A stretch of 64,000 bases of DNA from Betaproteobacteria bacterium (lineage in GTDB: Bacteria > Pseudomonadota > Gammaproteobacteria > Burkholderiales > Burkholderiaceae): positions 1 through 64,000 of the forward strand of contig RFXC01000002.1 of the NCBI GenBank assembly GCA_009921765.1. The letters are read 5' to 3'. Position 1 is the stretch's first letter. Each line of letters begins with the position of its first letter. The notes below the pieces were generated by a model, which was not told the DNA's origin, ran no database searches, and was given only the letters and a program-made list of their open reading frames with translations. Both the position numbers and the translations under genes were made by a program. Positions 7,366-16,449 of the stretch are shown here, piece by piece.

Positions 7366-9528
7366 GTGGAAGTCTCGTTTCGAGAAGAAATCGATGCGCT
7401 CAGACTGGGGGCCGGGGAGACCTTCCATGGCGAAGGTATCCTGGCCATCACCAAGGCGCTGCTGCAGTCAGGTGTGGCCTATGTGGGGGGCTATCAGGGG
7501 GCGCCAGTCTCGCATCTGCTTGATGTGATGGTGCAGGCGCGGGATTATCTCGATGAGCTGGGTGTCCATGTCGAGGCGTGCTCGAACGAGGCCTCGGCGG
7601 CTGCGATGCTGGGCGCCTCGCTCCACTATCCCGTGCGCGGCGCGGTCACCTGGAAGTCCATCGTGGGCACCAACGTGGCGGCCGATGCGCTCTCCAATCT
7701 GGCCTCGCCCGGTGTGACCGGAGGCGTGCTGATCGTTGTGGGTGAAGACTACGGCGAAGGCGCAAGCGTGATCCAGGAGCGCACGCACGCCTACGCGCTC
7801 AAGTCCGGCATGTGCCTGCTCGACCCGCGACCCGAACTCGGGCAGATGGTGAATATGGTCGAGAAGGGCTTTCAGCTGAGCGAAGCCAGCAACATGCCCG
7901 TCATCATGGAGCTGCGCATTCGTGCCTGCCATGTAAGGGGCAGCTTCGAGACCCGCGACAATATTGCGCCCCGGTTTTCCACCCGGCACCTGATCGAGGA
8001 TCCGGCGTCGTTTGACTACATGCGTCTTGCGCATCCGCCGGTTACGTTCATCCACGAAAAGCGGAAAATCGCCGAGCGCATTCCAGCGGCGCGGCGTTTC
8101 ATCGTTGAGCATCGCCTCAATGAACTCATGCCCGGCAATGAGCACGCCGATCTCGGTCTCATCGTGCAGGGCGGTCTTTACAACGCGCTCATCCGCTCGC
8201 TGCAGCAGTTTGGTCTGGCCGATGCTTTTGGTCAGTCGTCGCTCTCGCTCATGGTGCTCAATGTCACCTGGCCGCTGGTGCCCGAGCAGCTCACCGAGTT
8301 CTGCCGTGGCAAGTCGGCCGTGCTGCTGCTCGAAGAAGGGCAGCCCGAGTACATAGAGCAGGAGCTCGCGCTCGCCTTGCGGCGCGCCGGGGTGAGCACG
8401 CCGCTTCATGGCAAGGACATGCTGCCGGCGGGTGGGGAGTACACGGCCGAAGTGATCGCGCGCGGGCTGCTCCAGTTTCTCGACCGTCATCGCGTCCACG
8501 CTGTTGATGGGTCGGTTCGTGGCTGGCTCGAGGGCATCGGCGAGCGCCGCCAGCAGGTGCAGGCAGCGCTCGATCAGCCCTTGCCGGCGCGGCCGCCTGG
8601 CATGTGCACAGGCTGCCCGGAGCGACCGGTGTTCGCAGCGCTCAAGCTTGCCCAGGAAACGGTCGGCCCGGTGCATGTCTCGGGCGACATCGGTTGTCAC
8701 GCGCTTGCCACCTTTGAGCCGTTTTCGGTGGGTCATTCCATCCTTGGATACGGCATGAGTCTGGCGAGCCGGGCGGGGGTGTCGCCTCTCATGAAGCGGC
8801 GGGTGCTGTCGATCATGGGCGATGGCGGTTTCTGGCATAACGGCCTGCTCACCGGGGTGCAGAGCGCGCTGTTCAATGGCGATGACGCGGTGCTGCTCAT
8901 CATGAAAAATGGTTACACCTCCGCGACCGGCACGCAGGACATCATTTCAACGCCCGGCGAGGCCGCACGCGACCAGGCGGCCGACAAGCGGCAAAGCCTG
9001 GCCCACGAGAACCGCACGATTGAATCCACGCTGGAGGGCCTGGGTGTCAAGTGGTTGCGGACGGTTCATACCTACGAAGTCGCCAAGGTTCAGGCCACGC
9101 TCACCGAAGCGTTCACCACGCCGTTTCAGGGACTCAAGGTGATCGTCGCCGAGGGCGAGTGTCAGCTTGAAAGACAGCGGCGGGTCCGTCCCTGGGTGGC
9201 CGCGCGGCTCAAGCGCGGTGAGCGGGTCGAGCGCGTCAAATATGGCGTGGATGATGACGTGTGCAACGGTGATCACGCCTGCATTCGGTTGTCGGGTTGC
9301 CCCACGCTCACGCTCAAGGACAACCCGGATCCGCTCAAGGTCGATCCGGTGGCCACGGTTCTGGAGGGGTGCGTCGGATGCGGTCTGTGTGGCGAAAACG
9401 CGCACGCCGCCACGCTCTGCCCGTCTTTTTACCGCGCCGAGGTGGTTCGCAATCCCGGCATGGGTGAACGTCTTCGTGACCGCGTCCAGGGCGCAGCCCG
9501 ACGCGTGCTGCAGGGGGTGTTGGGATGA
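7366..9528 (+). CDS. Indolepyruvate:ferredoxin oxidoreductase alpha-type subunit (TPP and Fe-S)
   Basis: 720 residues resembling IorA. The N-terminal pyrimidine-binding domain has 'YQGAPVSHLLDVM' and 'NEASAAAMLGAS'. A TPP-binding domain carries 'CTGCPERPVFAAL', 'GDIGCHAL', 'MGDGGFWHNGLLTG' and 'NGYTSATGTQD'. The C-terminus has a ferredoxin-like domain with 'CNGDHACIRLSGCPTL' and 'CVGCGLCGENAHAATLCP', enough Cys for [4Fe-4S] clusters. The enzyme oxidatively decarboxylates aryl 2-oxo acids to acyl-CoA. The start is a GTG. The gene overlaps the beta subunit by 4 bases. Confidence 0.88.
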   Translation: MEVSFREEIDALRLGAGETFHGEGILAITKALLQSGVAYVGGYQGAPVSHLLDVMVQARDYLDELGVHVEACSNEASAAAMLGASLHYPVRGAVTWKSIVGTNVAADALSNLASPGVTGGVLIVVGEDYGEGASVIQERTHAYALKSGMCLLDPRPELGQMVNMVEKGFQLSEASNMPVIMELRIRACHVRGSFETRDNIAPRFSTRHLIEDPASFDYMRLAHPPVTFIHEKRKIAERIPAARRFIVEHRLNELMPGNEHADLGLIVQGGLYNALIRSLQQFGLADAFGQSSLSLMVLNVTWPLVPEQLTEFCRGKSAVLLLEEGQPEYIEQELALALRRAGVSTPLHGKDMLPAGGEYTAEVIARGLLQFLDRHRVHAVDGSVRGWLEGIGERRQQVQAALDQPLPARPPGMCTGCPERPVFAALKLAQETVGPVHVSGDIGCHALATFEPFSVGHSILGYGMSLASRAGVSPLMKRRVLSIMGDGGFWHNGLLTGVQSALFNGDDAVLLIMKNGYTSATGTQDIISTPGEAARDQAADKRQSLAHENRTIESTLEGLGVKWLRTVHTYEVAKVQATLTEAFTTPFQGLKVIVAEGECQLERQRRVRPWVAARLKRGERVERVKYGVDDDVCNGDHACIRLSGCPTLTLKDNPDPLKVDPVATVLEGCVGCGLCGENAHAATLCPSFYRAEVVRNPGMGERLRDRVQGAARRVLQGVLG

Positions 9529-11162
9529 GCGCCCCGATTTCCATTCTGTTGTGCGCGCTGGGCGGCGAGGGGGGCGGCGTGCTGGCCGGCTGGCTGGTGT
9601 CGGCTGCGCGTGTGGCGGGCCTGGCCGCGCAGGCCACGTCCATTCCCGGCGTGGCACAGCGTACCGGCGCCACCACCTACTACCTTGAAATTTACCCCGA
9701 GCCCCTGCCTGCCGGGGCGCCCAAACCTGTCCTGGGTCTCAATCCACTGCCCGGCCGGCTCGATCTGCTGGTGTCATCCGAACTGCTTGAAACCGCGCGT
9801 CAGGTCGCCAACGGCCTGCCGTCCAGCGACCGCACCATGGTTCTCAGCAACGCAGCGCGCGTGCTCACCACTGCCGAGAAAATGGTGATGGGCGATGGTC
9901 GTCGCGATGTCGACCGCCTGCGCGATCTGGTGGTGGCCAACAGCCGCGATCATCGGCTGGTTGACATGACCAGCCTCACCGCCCAGGCGGGCACGGTGAT
10001 GAGTGCAGTCATGCTGGGATGCATTGCAGGGGCGGGCCGTCTGCCGCTGCAGCGAGAACACTTTGAAGCGGTGCTTGCGGGTGACTCGGCGTCGGCACAG
10101 GCAAGCAGGCGTGGCTATGAACTGGGCTTGAATTCGGTCAGGCAGTCCGCCAATACCGAATGGCGTTCGGTATCGCGTCAGGGCAACCATGCCGCTCCCG
10201 ATCCGCAAGGCACCGCAACGCTCCACCCGGGCCGAGGAGCGGTTGACACCACCGAGGTTGCAGCCGCGGCGGCTGTCGTATCGCCCTGGGCGCGCGAGCA
10301 GGCAGCGCGCTTTCCCGCCGATGTTCAGCCCATTGCCGCGCTGGGCATCCAGCGGATGATGGACTACCAGGGCGCGGGCTATGCGGCGCTTTACACCGAG
10401 CGTCTCCAGTCGATTCTGACCGCAGAACGCGTTGCCGCGCCTCGCACGCATGCCGTGACGGTGGAAGCCGCGCGCTGGCTTGCACTCTGGATGGCTTTCG
10501 ATGATGTGATCCGGGTGGCTGCGCTCAAGAGCGCTGCCTCACGCCTGGAGAAAGTGCGTCGCGAGGCAGGGGCTGGTCCCCAGGACCTTCTCAAACTTTA
10601 TGATCACTTCAAGCCTGGTGTGCCTGAGTTCGCAGGGCTGCTTCCCGCGCCGATTGCCCGCTGGCTGATCGAACGTGACCGTCGCCGGGTGGCACTGGGT
10701 ATTCCGCCCTGGGCGCTTGCGCTTCGGATCGGCACCCATTCGGTTCTGGGGTTTCTGGCGCTGCGGCTTCTTGCAAGTCTGCGGGTCGTTCGCCCCTGGG
10801 GAAGCCGCTACCAGGCCGAACAGGCCGCGATCACGACCTGGGTCGAGGCGGTGATACAGGGTTCACGCGAGCACCCTGAACTCGGCCTGGAGATTGCCCG
10901 CTGCGGGCGGCTGATCAAAGGTTATGGGGCCACCAACGAACGCGGTAAACGCAATCTCGCCCATGTGCTCGATCACCTGACTCAGCCAGGTTCCCCGGCG
11001 CTTGCCCGGGCAGCTTCCATCGCGCAAGTGCGCGATGCTGCGCTCAAGGACGAAGCCGGCCGCGCATTCGATCAGGCGCTGCGCGACCACGGGGCGCCGC
11101 CCCGGCCGGTCGAGGCCAAGCCAGTGCTTTGGATGAAGAACCCTCGTACGGGTCGTGCCTGA
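9525..11162 (+). CDS. Indolepyruvate oxidoreductase beta-type subunit with C-terminal DUF6537-like region
   Basis: 545 residues starting at an ATG that overlaps the alpha-subunit stop. Residues 1-190 match the gamma/beta domain of 2-oxoacid:ferredoxin oxidoreductases ('ALGGEGGGVLAGWLVSAAR', 'GVAQRTGATTYYLEIYPE'). The remaining 350 or so residues form a helical extension found in proteobacterial IorB homologues, with 'RMMDYQGAGYAALYTERL' and 'YGATNERGKRNL'. It partners the preceding subunit in 2-oxoacid (probably aromatic) oxidation. Confidence 0.85.
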   Translation: MSAPISILLCALGGEGGGVLAGWLVSAARVAGLAAQATSIPGVAQRTGATTYYLEIYPEPLPAGAPKPVLGLNPLPGRLDLLVSSELLETARQVANGLPSSDRTMVLSNAARVLTTAEKMVMGDGRRDVDRLRDLVVANSRDHRLVDMTSLTAQAGTVMSAVMLGCIAGAGRLPLQREHFEAVLAGDSASAQASRRGYELGLNSVRQSANTEWRSVSRQGNHAAPDPQGTATLHPGRGAVDTTEVAAAAAVVSPWAREQAARFPADVQPIAALGIQRMMDYQGAGYAALYTERLQSILTAERVAAPRTHAVTVEAARWLALWMAFDDVIRVAALKSAASRLEKVRREAGAGPQDLLKLYDHFKPGVPEFAGLLPAPIARWLIERDRRRVALGIPPWALALRIGTHSVLGFLALRLLASLRVVRPWGSRYQAEQAAITTWVEAVIQGSREHPELGLEIARCGRLIKGYGATNERGKRNLAHVLDHLTQPGSPALARAASIAQVRDAALKDEAGRAFDQALRDHGAPPRPVEAKPVLWMKNPRTGRA

Positions 11163-11201
11163 GGGTCAGGCGGCCCGATTCGATTTCAGGAGTAGATCGC
11201 A

Positions 11202-12182
11202 ATGAACAAGATGATTCGTACCGTCCTGTGTGCCGGGCTCGCATTGGCCACGCTTGCGGGCGGCGTGCCGGCTTTGGCGCAATCGGGCGCCGCACCGCGC
11301 CCGCTCCGTATCGTTGCCAACTTTCCACCGGGTGGCGCGGCCGATCTCATTGCACGCGCGGTGGCCATTCCGCTCTCGGAATCGCTTGGTCAAGCCGTGG
11401 TGGTGGAGAACCGCGCGGGCGCCAACGGCAATCTGGGCGGCGAGGCGGTTGCGCGGTCGGCACCCGACGGCACCACGCTCCTCTTGAGTTCCGGCGGCAT
11501 GGTGTCGGTCAATCCGCACATCTATCCGAAAATGAGCTTCGACCCGGCGCGTGAACTGGTGCCGGTGGCGTCCGCTGCACGGGTGCTGGTGTTCCTGGTC
11601 GCCCGCGCGGATCTGCCGGTGGCCGACATCCGCGAGTTTCTGTCCTATGTGAAGTCGCGCCCTGGCAAGCTCTCCTTCGGATCGGCCGGCAACGGCAGTT
11701 CCCCGCATCTTGCCGCCGAGATGATGAAGAGCCAGGCCGAACTGTTTGCGGTCCATGTTCCCTACCGTGGCGCGGCACCAGCGCTTCAGGATCTTCTCGC
11801 GGGTCAGATCGATTTTTATTTTGATCCCGGCATCGGGCTCAACCAGGTTCGTGCCGGCAAGCTCAAGTTGCTGGCAGTGGGAAGTCTGCGGCGCTCGCCA
11901 ATGTTCCCGGACACCCCCACGCTCGATGAGGCCGGCCTCAAAGGGTTCGACGCCGACACTGTGTTTGGGTTTTATGCGCCAGCTGGCCTGGCGGGCGAAT
12001 CGATTGCGCGGCTGAACGCCGAGATCAATCGGGCGCTTGCAACGCCTGCTGTCACCGAGCGGATTCGCGCCCTCGGAGGCGAGCCCTTGCCGCTCACGCC
12101 GGCGCAGTTCGGCGCCCGAATTGCGGATGATTCGAAACGCTTCGGCACAATCATCCGCGAACGCAATATTCGAGGCGACTGA
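11202..12182 (+). CDS. Bug/TctC-type periplasmic substrate-binding protein
   Basis: 326 residues with a clean signal peptide ('MNKMIRTVLCAGLALATLAG...ALAQS'). Family motifs are 'IVANFPPGGAADLIAR', 'VENRAGANGNLGGEAVA', 'HVPYRGAAPALQDLLAGQ' and 'PTLDEAGLKGF'. An AGGAG ribosome site lies about 8 bases before the ATG. It sits just after the Ior-like pair and may supply a precursor acid, but no membrane subunits are adjacent. Confidence 0.9.
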   Translation: MNKMIRTVLCAGLALATLAGGVPALAQSGAAPRPLRIVANFPPGGAADLIARAVAIPLSESLGQAVVVENRAGANGNLGGEAVARSAPDGTTLLLSSGGMVSVNPHIYPKMSFDPARELVPVASAARVLVFLVARADLPVADIREFLSYVKSRPGKLSFGSAGNGSSPHLAAEMMKSQAELFAVHVPYRGAAPALQDLLAGQIDFYFDPGIGLNQVRAGKLKLLAVGSLRRSPMFPDTPTLDEAGLKGFDADTVFGFYAPAGLAGESIARLNAEINRALATPAVTERIRALGGEPLPLTPAQFGARIADDSKRFGTIIRERNIRGD

Positions 12183-12194
12183 TCTCAAGTTCAC

Positions 12195-14594
12195 ATGCGG
12201 CGACCCGCTTTCAAACGCCTCCTTCCTGGCGGTGAACCACAGCGCAAAGCGGGGCGAGGTCAGGCCGGATCGCCGCTGATATCCCGTTTGGTGGCGCGTG
12301 CGTGTCATGCGCTGAGTGCAGTGCGGCGTGCGGCGCGGTGGGCGTGTCTGGGCGGAGTGTTGCTCGCGGGCATGCTGCAGGCGGCTCAGGCGCAGACGGG
12401 TTCGGCACAGACGGGTTCGGCACAGATGGGTTCGGCCGCAGCCAGTCCGCCGACAGTAGCCCGACGACCCGTGGTGGCGGTCGTGCTGGGCGGTGGGGGC
12501 GCGCGCGGTGCGGCGCATGTGGGCGTGCTGCGCGTACTCGAACGCGCGGGCGTGCCGATCGACATCATCACCGGGACGAGCGCGGGCGCCATCGTCGGCG
12601 GCCTGTACGCGGCCGGGCAGACGCCCGATCAGATCGAGGACACGCTGCGCACAATCGACTGGGACGCCACGCTCACCGATCGGCCCCCGCGTTCGCGCCG
12701 GGTTCAGAACAGCCGGAGCGATGAACGCGTGATGATCTCGCGCGAGGTGGCTGGGGTGAGCGAGCTCGAGGTGCGGGCGCCCAGCGCCCTGGTTCAGGGC
12801 CAGCAGTTCGACTTCATCCTGCGCAACCTCACCCTGCCGGTTCAGCGAATCACCGACTTTGACCGGTTGCGGGTCCGCTTCCGAGCGGTGGCAACCGATG
12901 CGGCGACTGGTGACCCGGTGGTCCTCGGTGGTGGCGATCTTGCGCGGGTGATTCGCGCAAGCATGTCAGTACCGGCGGTATTTGCCGGGGTCGATATCAA
13001 TGGCCGGTTGTTGATTGACGGCGCCGTATCGAACAACCTGCCGATTTCAGTGGCCATCGAGATGGGTGCCGATATCGTCATTGCTGTTGATATCAGCACC
13101 CCGCTTCGCCCACGCGAGCAACTCGGTTCCCTGCTCGCCATGATGGATCAGATGACCGGGTTCCTCACCGCTCGCAACACTGCCGATCAGATCTCGCGGT
13201 TGCGGGCAGTCGATTTGCTTTTGCGTCCGCAGGTCGACGGCCTGTCAACTTCGGATTTTTCCCAGGCGCACGAGGCTGTGGAACTGGGTGAGCGGGCGGC
13301 GTCGCAGTCGATCCGCCGGCTCGAGGAAATCGCTCTGCTCGCGCGTGCCAATTCGGCTCCTCAGCCGGTGGTGGCGGGCGTGACGGCTGGTGCTGCGCAG
13401 GTCCTACCGGTGATCGGTTTCGTGCGATTCGAGAACCCGTCGTCCCTGCGCGACGAGGTTCTTCGCGCAAAGCTCGGTGATCTGCTTGGCCGCCCACTCG
13501 ATCTCGATGCGCTCAAACTGGGTCTCGACCGCATTTATGCAACCGAGGCCTTCGAGAGCGTGCGTTACCGCCTGGATGAAGAGGGCGAACGTACCGGGTT
13601 GGTTGTGTCGGTGACGCCGCGCTCCTGGGGGCGAGACGCGCTGAATTTTGGCCTGCGCATGGCGGCTGAGCGCCGGCGCGGAGCCGAATTTGATTTTGGT
13701 GTGGCCTACGAGGCTCGGGCGATCAACGAGCTCAACGGCAAATGGCGCACCGAACTTCAGCTCGGCCAGAGCACGCTGGTTGCTACCGAAATCTACCAGC
13801 CGCTTGACCCGGCGGAGTACTGGTTCGTGAACGCGCGCATCGGCGCTTCCGACACGCTGCGTAAACGCTACATCAACAACCAGCCGGTGTCGGAGTACGG
13901 CATTACGCGGAAGGGCGTCCAGGCGGCGTTTGGTGCGAACGTCGATCGCTATGGCGATGTGCGAGTGGGTATCCGCCGCTCTTTCGGCAATACCCGCCTG
14001 GCATTGGGCGAAAGTGATCCCTATCCCCGATACCAGTTTGATGAGGCGAGTGTTTTCGCTTCGACCGAATTCGAGAATCTCGATTCCATCCGCTTTCCCC
14101 GGTCGGGCGCACGCCTGTTGCTGATCAGTTCGCACTCCCTTCCGCGTTTGGGCGCGAGCGCCGACTATCGCCAGTTTGAGGCCCGCGCCACCGCGGCGCG
14201 CAGCTGGTCGGCCCACACCCTGATCGGGCAGGCCAATGTCGGCCTCACCACCCGCGGCAGTTCCCCGCTTGAAGCCCAGTTCTCAATGGGCGGTCTCTTC
14301 ACCATGCCGGGCTACAACCTCGATTCGCTGATCGGTCAGCAGCTTGTGCACTCATCGCTCACCTACATGTATTCGTTTGGCCGGGTCGCACTGCTGCCGG
14401 TCTACCTTGGCGCCTCGTGGCATGCCGGCAATGTCCGGGATGAACGGTCTGCGATTCAGGGCTCGCGATTGCTGCAGGGGCGGGCCGTATTCGCAGGGAC
14501 CGATACGCTGATCGGCCCGATCTACCTGGGCTTGGGCGCCTCGCCCGGTGCGGGCAGTGCGGTCTATCTGAACCTCGGACAGTCGGCATTTTGA
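12195..14594 (+). CDS. Patatin-like phospholipase with outer-membrane barrel (PlpD-like, type Vd)
   Basis: 799 residues. After a signal segment the patatin domain shows the oxyanion loop 'VLGGGGARGAAHVGVL', the nucleophile elbow 'GTSAG' and the dyad Asp in 'LIDGAVSNNLP'. A POTRA-like segment ('IGFVRFENPSSLRDEVLRAKLGDLLGRPLD') and a C-terminal Omp85-type beta-barrel ending in Phe follow. This is the layout of type Vd autotransported lipases. The ATG at 12195 gives an unusually long n-region; a GTG at 12291 would give a more normal signal peptide and may be the true start. A 15-bp triplet repeat lies just after the signal peptide. Confidence 0.85.
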   Translation: MRRPAFKRLLPGGEPQRKAGRGQAGSPLISRLVARACHALSAVRRAARWACLGGVLLAGMLQAAQAQTGSAQTGSAQMGSAAASPPTVARRPVVAVVLGGGGARGAAHVGVLRVLERAGVPIDIITGTSAGAIVGGLYAAGQTPDQIEDTLRTIDWDATLTDRPPRSRRVQNSRSDERVMISREVAGVSELEVRAPSALVQGQQFDFILRNLTLPVQRITDFDRLRVRFRAVATDAATGDPVVLGGGDLARVIRASMSVPAVFAGVDINGRLLIDGAVSNNLPISVAIEMGADIVIAVDISTPLRPREQLGSLLAMMDQMTGFLTARNTADQISRLRAVDLLLRPQVDGLSTSDFSQAHEAVELGERAASQSIRRLEEIALLARANSAPQPVVAGVTAGAAQVLPVIGFVRFENPSSLRDEVLRAKLGDLLGRPLDLDALKLGLDRIYATEAFESVRYRLDEEGERTGLVVSVTPRSWGRDALNFGLRMAAERRRGAEFDFGVAYEARAINELNGKWRTELQLGQSTLVATEIYQPLDPAEYWFVNARIGASDTLRKRYINNQPVSEYGITRKGVQAAFGANVDRYGDVRVGIRRSFGNTRLALGESDPYPRYQFDEASVFASTEFENLDSIRFPRSGARLLLISSHSLPRLGASADYRQFEARATAARSWSAHTLIGQANVGLTTRGSSPLEAQFSMGGLFTMPGYNLDSLIGQQLVHSSLTYMYSFGRVALLPVYLGASWHAGNVRDERSAIQGSRLLQGRAVFAGTDTLIGPIYLGLGASPGAGSAVYLNLGQSAF
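12396..12440 (+). repeat. Three tandem 15-bp units in the patatin gene
   Basis: Units start at 12396, 12411 and 12426 (consensus ACGGGTTCGGCACAG, third copy diverged). They encode TGSAQ-TGSAQ-MGSAA between the signal peptide and the patatin domain. In-frame units of this kind can expand or contract without breaking the frame. Confidence 0.85.
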
Positions 14595-14625
14595 TGACCG
14601 CATACCGATTCGCGAACGGGGCCCG

Positions 14626-15003
14626 ATGCGTACGCTCGATCTGATCGCCGAACGGCGAATTCGTGAGGCCATCGAGCGTGGCGAGTTGAAAGACCTGCCG
14701 GGCGAGGGACGGCCGCTGGAACTGGACGATGACAGCCTGGTGCCCGAAGACACCCGCGCCATCAACCGGGTGCTGAAGAACGCGGGGTTCGTGCCCCCGG
14801 AGGTGCAGGCCCTGCGCGAGGCGGCCCAGTTGAACCAGACGCTTGCCGAAACCGGGGCGGTCAGCGCGGCGCTTGCCGAACCTGGGTCGGTCAGCGCGGC
14901 GGATCGGCGTCGCGGCCTTCAGCGCCTCGCGCTGTTGCGAACCCGTATCGAGGCTGCGTATCTTGATCGGGTGATCGACCGGCTGTCACGGCGCGCGCGC
15001 TGA
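14626..15003 (+). CDS. DUF1992 / DnaJ homologue subfamily C-like protein
   Basis: 125 residues beginning 'RTLDLIAERRIREAIERGELKDLPGEGRPLELDDD', the hallmark of the DUF1992 family. It continues with 'NAGFVPPEVQALREAAQL' and ends in a basic helix. The molecular function is unknown; the human relative DNAJC28 shares this domain without proven chaperone activity. A duplicated 10-residue segment (LAETGAVSAA / LAEPGSVSAA) in the middle is an unusual insertion for this short family. Confidence 0.85.
   Translation: MRTLDLIAERRIREAIERGELKDLPGEGRPLELDDDSLVPEDTRAINRVLKNAGFVPPEVQALREAAQLNQTLAETGAVSAALAEPGSVSAADRRRGLQRLALLRTRIEAAYLDRVIDRLSRRAR
14841..14900 (+). repeat. Tandem duplication of a 30-bp unit inside the DUF1992 gene
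   Basis: Bases 14841-14870 and 14871-14900 differ at only three positions. They encode LAETGAVSAA and LAEPGSVSAA. The in-frame copy looks like a recent slippage duplication. Confidence 0.85.
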
Positions 15004-15012
15004 GCGCGCGCG
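14992..15012. terminator. GC hairpin spanning the DUF1992 stop codon
   Basis: Nine bases of alternating CG (14992-15000) and their complement (15004-15012) flank the TGA, giving a 9-bp stem with a 3-base loop. It lies exactly between two convergent genes with only 14 bases between them. It could serve as a bidirectional transcription block, but no T tract follows, so this is tentative. Confidence 0.35.
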
Positions 15013-15017
15013 GCCCG

Positions 15018-16382
15018 CTATGCACTCACGCTGGGCAGCCCCGCGAGTGCCATCGCCAGTTCCTTCTCGTCGTAGCTTTCATCACGCAACTCGCCGGCGA
15101 AGTACTTCTGGTAGGCACTCATGTCGAAGTGACCATGGCCGCAGAGGTTGAACAGGATGGTTTCCGCGCGTCCCTCGCGCTTGCAGCGCAGCGCCTCCTC
15201 GATAGCGCCCTTTACCGCATGGTTTGCCTCCGGCGCGGGCACGATGCCTTCGCTGCGCGCGAACTGAACGCCCGCTGCAAAGCATTCGGTCTGGGTATAG
15301 GCGCTGGCCTCGATCAGCCCAAGTTCCTTCAGATGCGAGACCAGCGGCGCCATGCCGTGATAGCGCAGGCCGCCCGCGTGAAATGCCGGCGGTGTGAAGG
15401 TGGACCCCAGGGTGTGCATCTTGACGAGCGGGGTCATCTTGCCGGTATCGCCAAAGTCGTAACCATAGCGGCCCCGCGTGAGCGACGGGCAGGCCGCAGG
15501 CTCAACCGCAACGATGCGAGGCTTGACCCCGCCCCGCAGCCCATGCCCGATGAAGGGGAAGGTGATGCCGGCGAAATTCGAGCCGCCGCCCGTGCAGCCC
15601 ACGATCACATCAGGCCAGGCGTTGGCCATCTGCATCTGTTCGATGGCTTCCAGACCGACGATGGTCTGGTGCATGAGCACGTGGTTCAGCACCGAGCCCA
15701 GCGCGTATTTGGTGTCTTCGCGCTGCGCCGCGAGTTCGACCGCCTCGGAGATGGCGATGCCAAGACTGCCCGGATGGTCGGGGCGCTCGGCCAGCACGCT
15801 GCGGCCGTATGCGGTTTCCGTGGACGGTGAGGGCAGGCAACGCGCACCATAGGTTTCCATGACCGCCCGCCGGTAGGGCTTCTGGTCGTAGGACACCCGA
15901 ACCTGGAACACGAGGATTTCCAGGCCATAGATCTGACCCGCAAAAGATAGCGATGTTCCCCACTGACCTGCACCGGTTTCAGTGGTGAGCCGCTTGACAC
16001 CGGCCGCCGCGTTGAAGAACGCCTGTGGCACCGCCGTATTGGGCTTGTGGCTGCCCGCCGGACTGACGCCTTCGTACTTGTAGAAAATTTTGGCGGGGGT
16101 GCCGAGTGCCTTTTCGAGTCGGTGGGCGCGATAGAGCGGCGAGGGCCGCCAAAGGCGGTAGACCTCGCGTACCGGCTCCGGAATCTCGATCTCGCGCTCT
16201 GTACTGACCTCCTGAAGAATGAGGTCCATGGGAAAGAGCGGGGCCAGATCGGCCGGACCGATTGGCTGCAACGTGCCCGGGTGCAGGACGGGCGGCAGCG
16301 CGACCGGCAGGTCGGCCTGAATGTTGTACCAGGCGCGCGGCATCTGTGCTTCGTCGAGCTGATACTTGGTCGGTGTCGTCAT
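15018..16382 (-). CDS. TrpB2-type tryptophan synthase beta-like enzyme (PLP)
   Basis: 454 residues. The PLP lysine is in 'GSHKPNTA' (about K113), and the phosphate-binding loop is 'GCTGGGSNFAG'. 'TTETGAGQWGTSLSFAG' and 'CGHGHFDM' are typical of the TrpB2 group, which is longer than TrpB1 and often lacks a TrpA partner. Expected chemistry is beta-replacement forming tryptophan, or a serine-dependent relative. No trpA is nearby. I chose the ATG at 16382 ('MTTPTKYQLDE') over an upstream in-frame start at 16460, which would run back into the neighbouring Bug gene. Confidence 0.88.
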   Translation of the reverse strand: MTTPTKYQLDEAQMPRAWYNIQADLPVALPPVLHPGTLQPIGPADLAPLFPMDLILQEVSTEREIEIPEPVREVYRLWRPSPLYRAHRLEKALGTPAKIFYKYEGVSPAGSHKPNTAVPQAFFNAAAGVKRLTTETGAGQWGTSLSFAGQIYGLEILVFQVRVSYDQKPYRRAVMETYGARCLPSPSTETAYGRSVLAERPDHPGSLGIAISEAVELAAQREDTKYALGSVLNHVLMHQTIVGLEAIEQMQMANAWPDVIVGCTGGGSNFAGITFPFIGHGLRGGVKPRIVAVEPAACPSLTRGRYGYDFGDTGKMTPLVKMHTLGSTFTPPAFHAGGLRYHGMAPLVSHLKELGLIEASAYTQTECFAAGVQFARSEGIVPAPEANHAVKGAIEEALRCKREGRAETILFNLCGHGHFDMSAYQKYFAGELRDESYDEKELAMALAGLPSVSA

Positions 16383-16449
16383 GCCGTGTCTCCGTGTTTG
16401 AGTGGAAATGATCGGTAAGGCCCTGGCTGCACGCCTGCAAACCGGGTGC

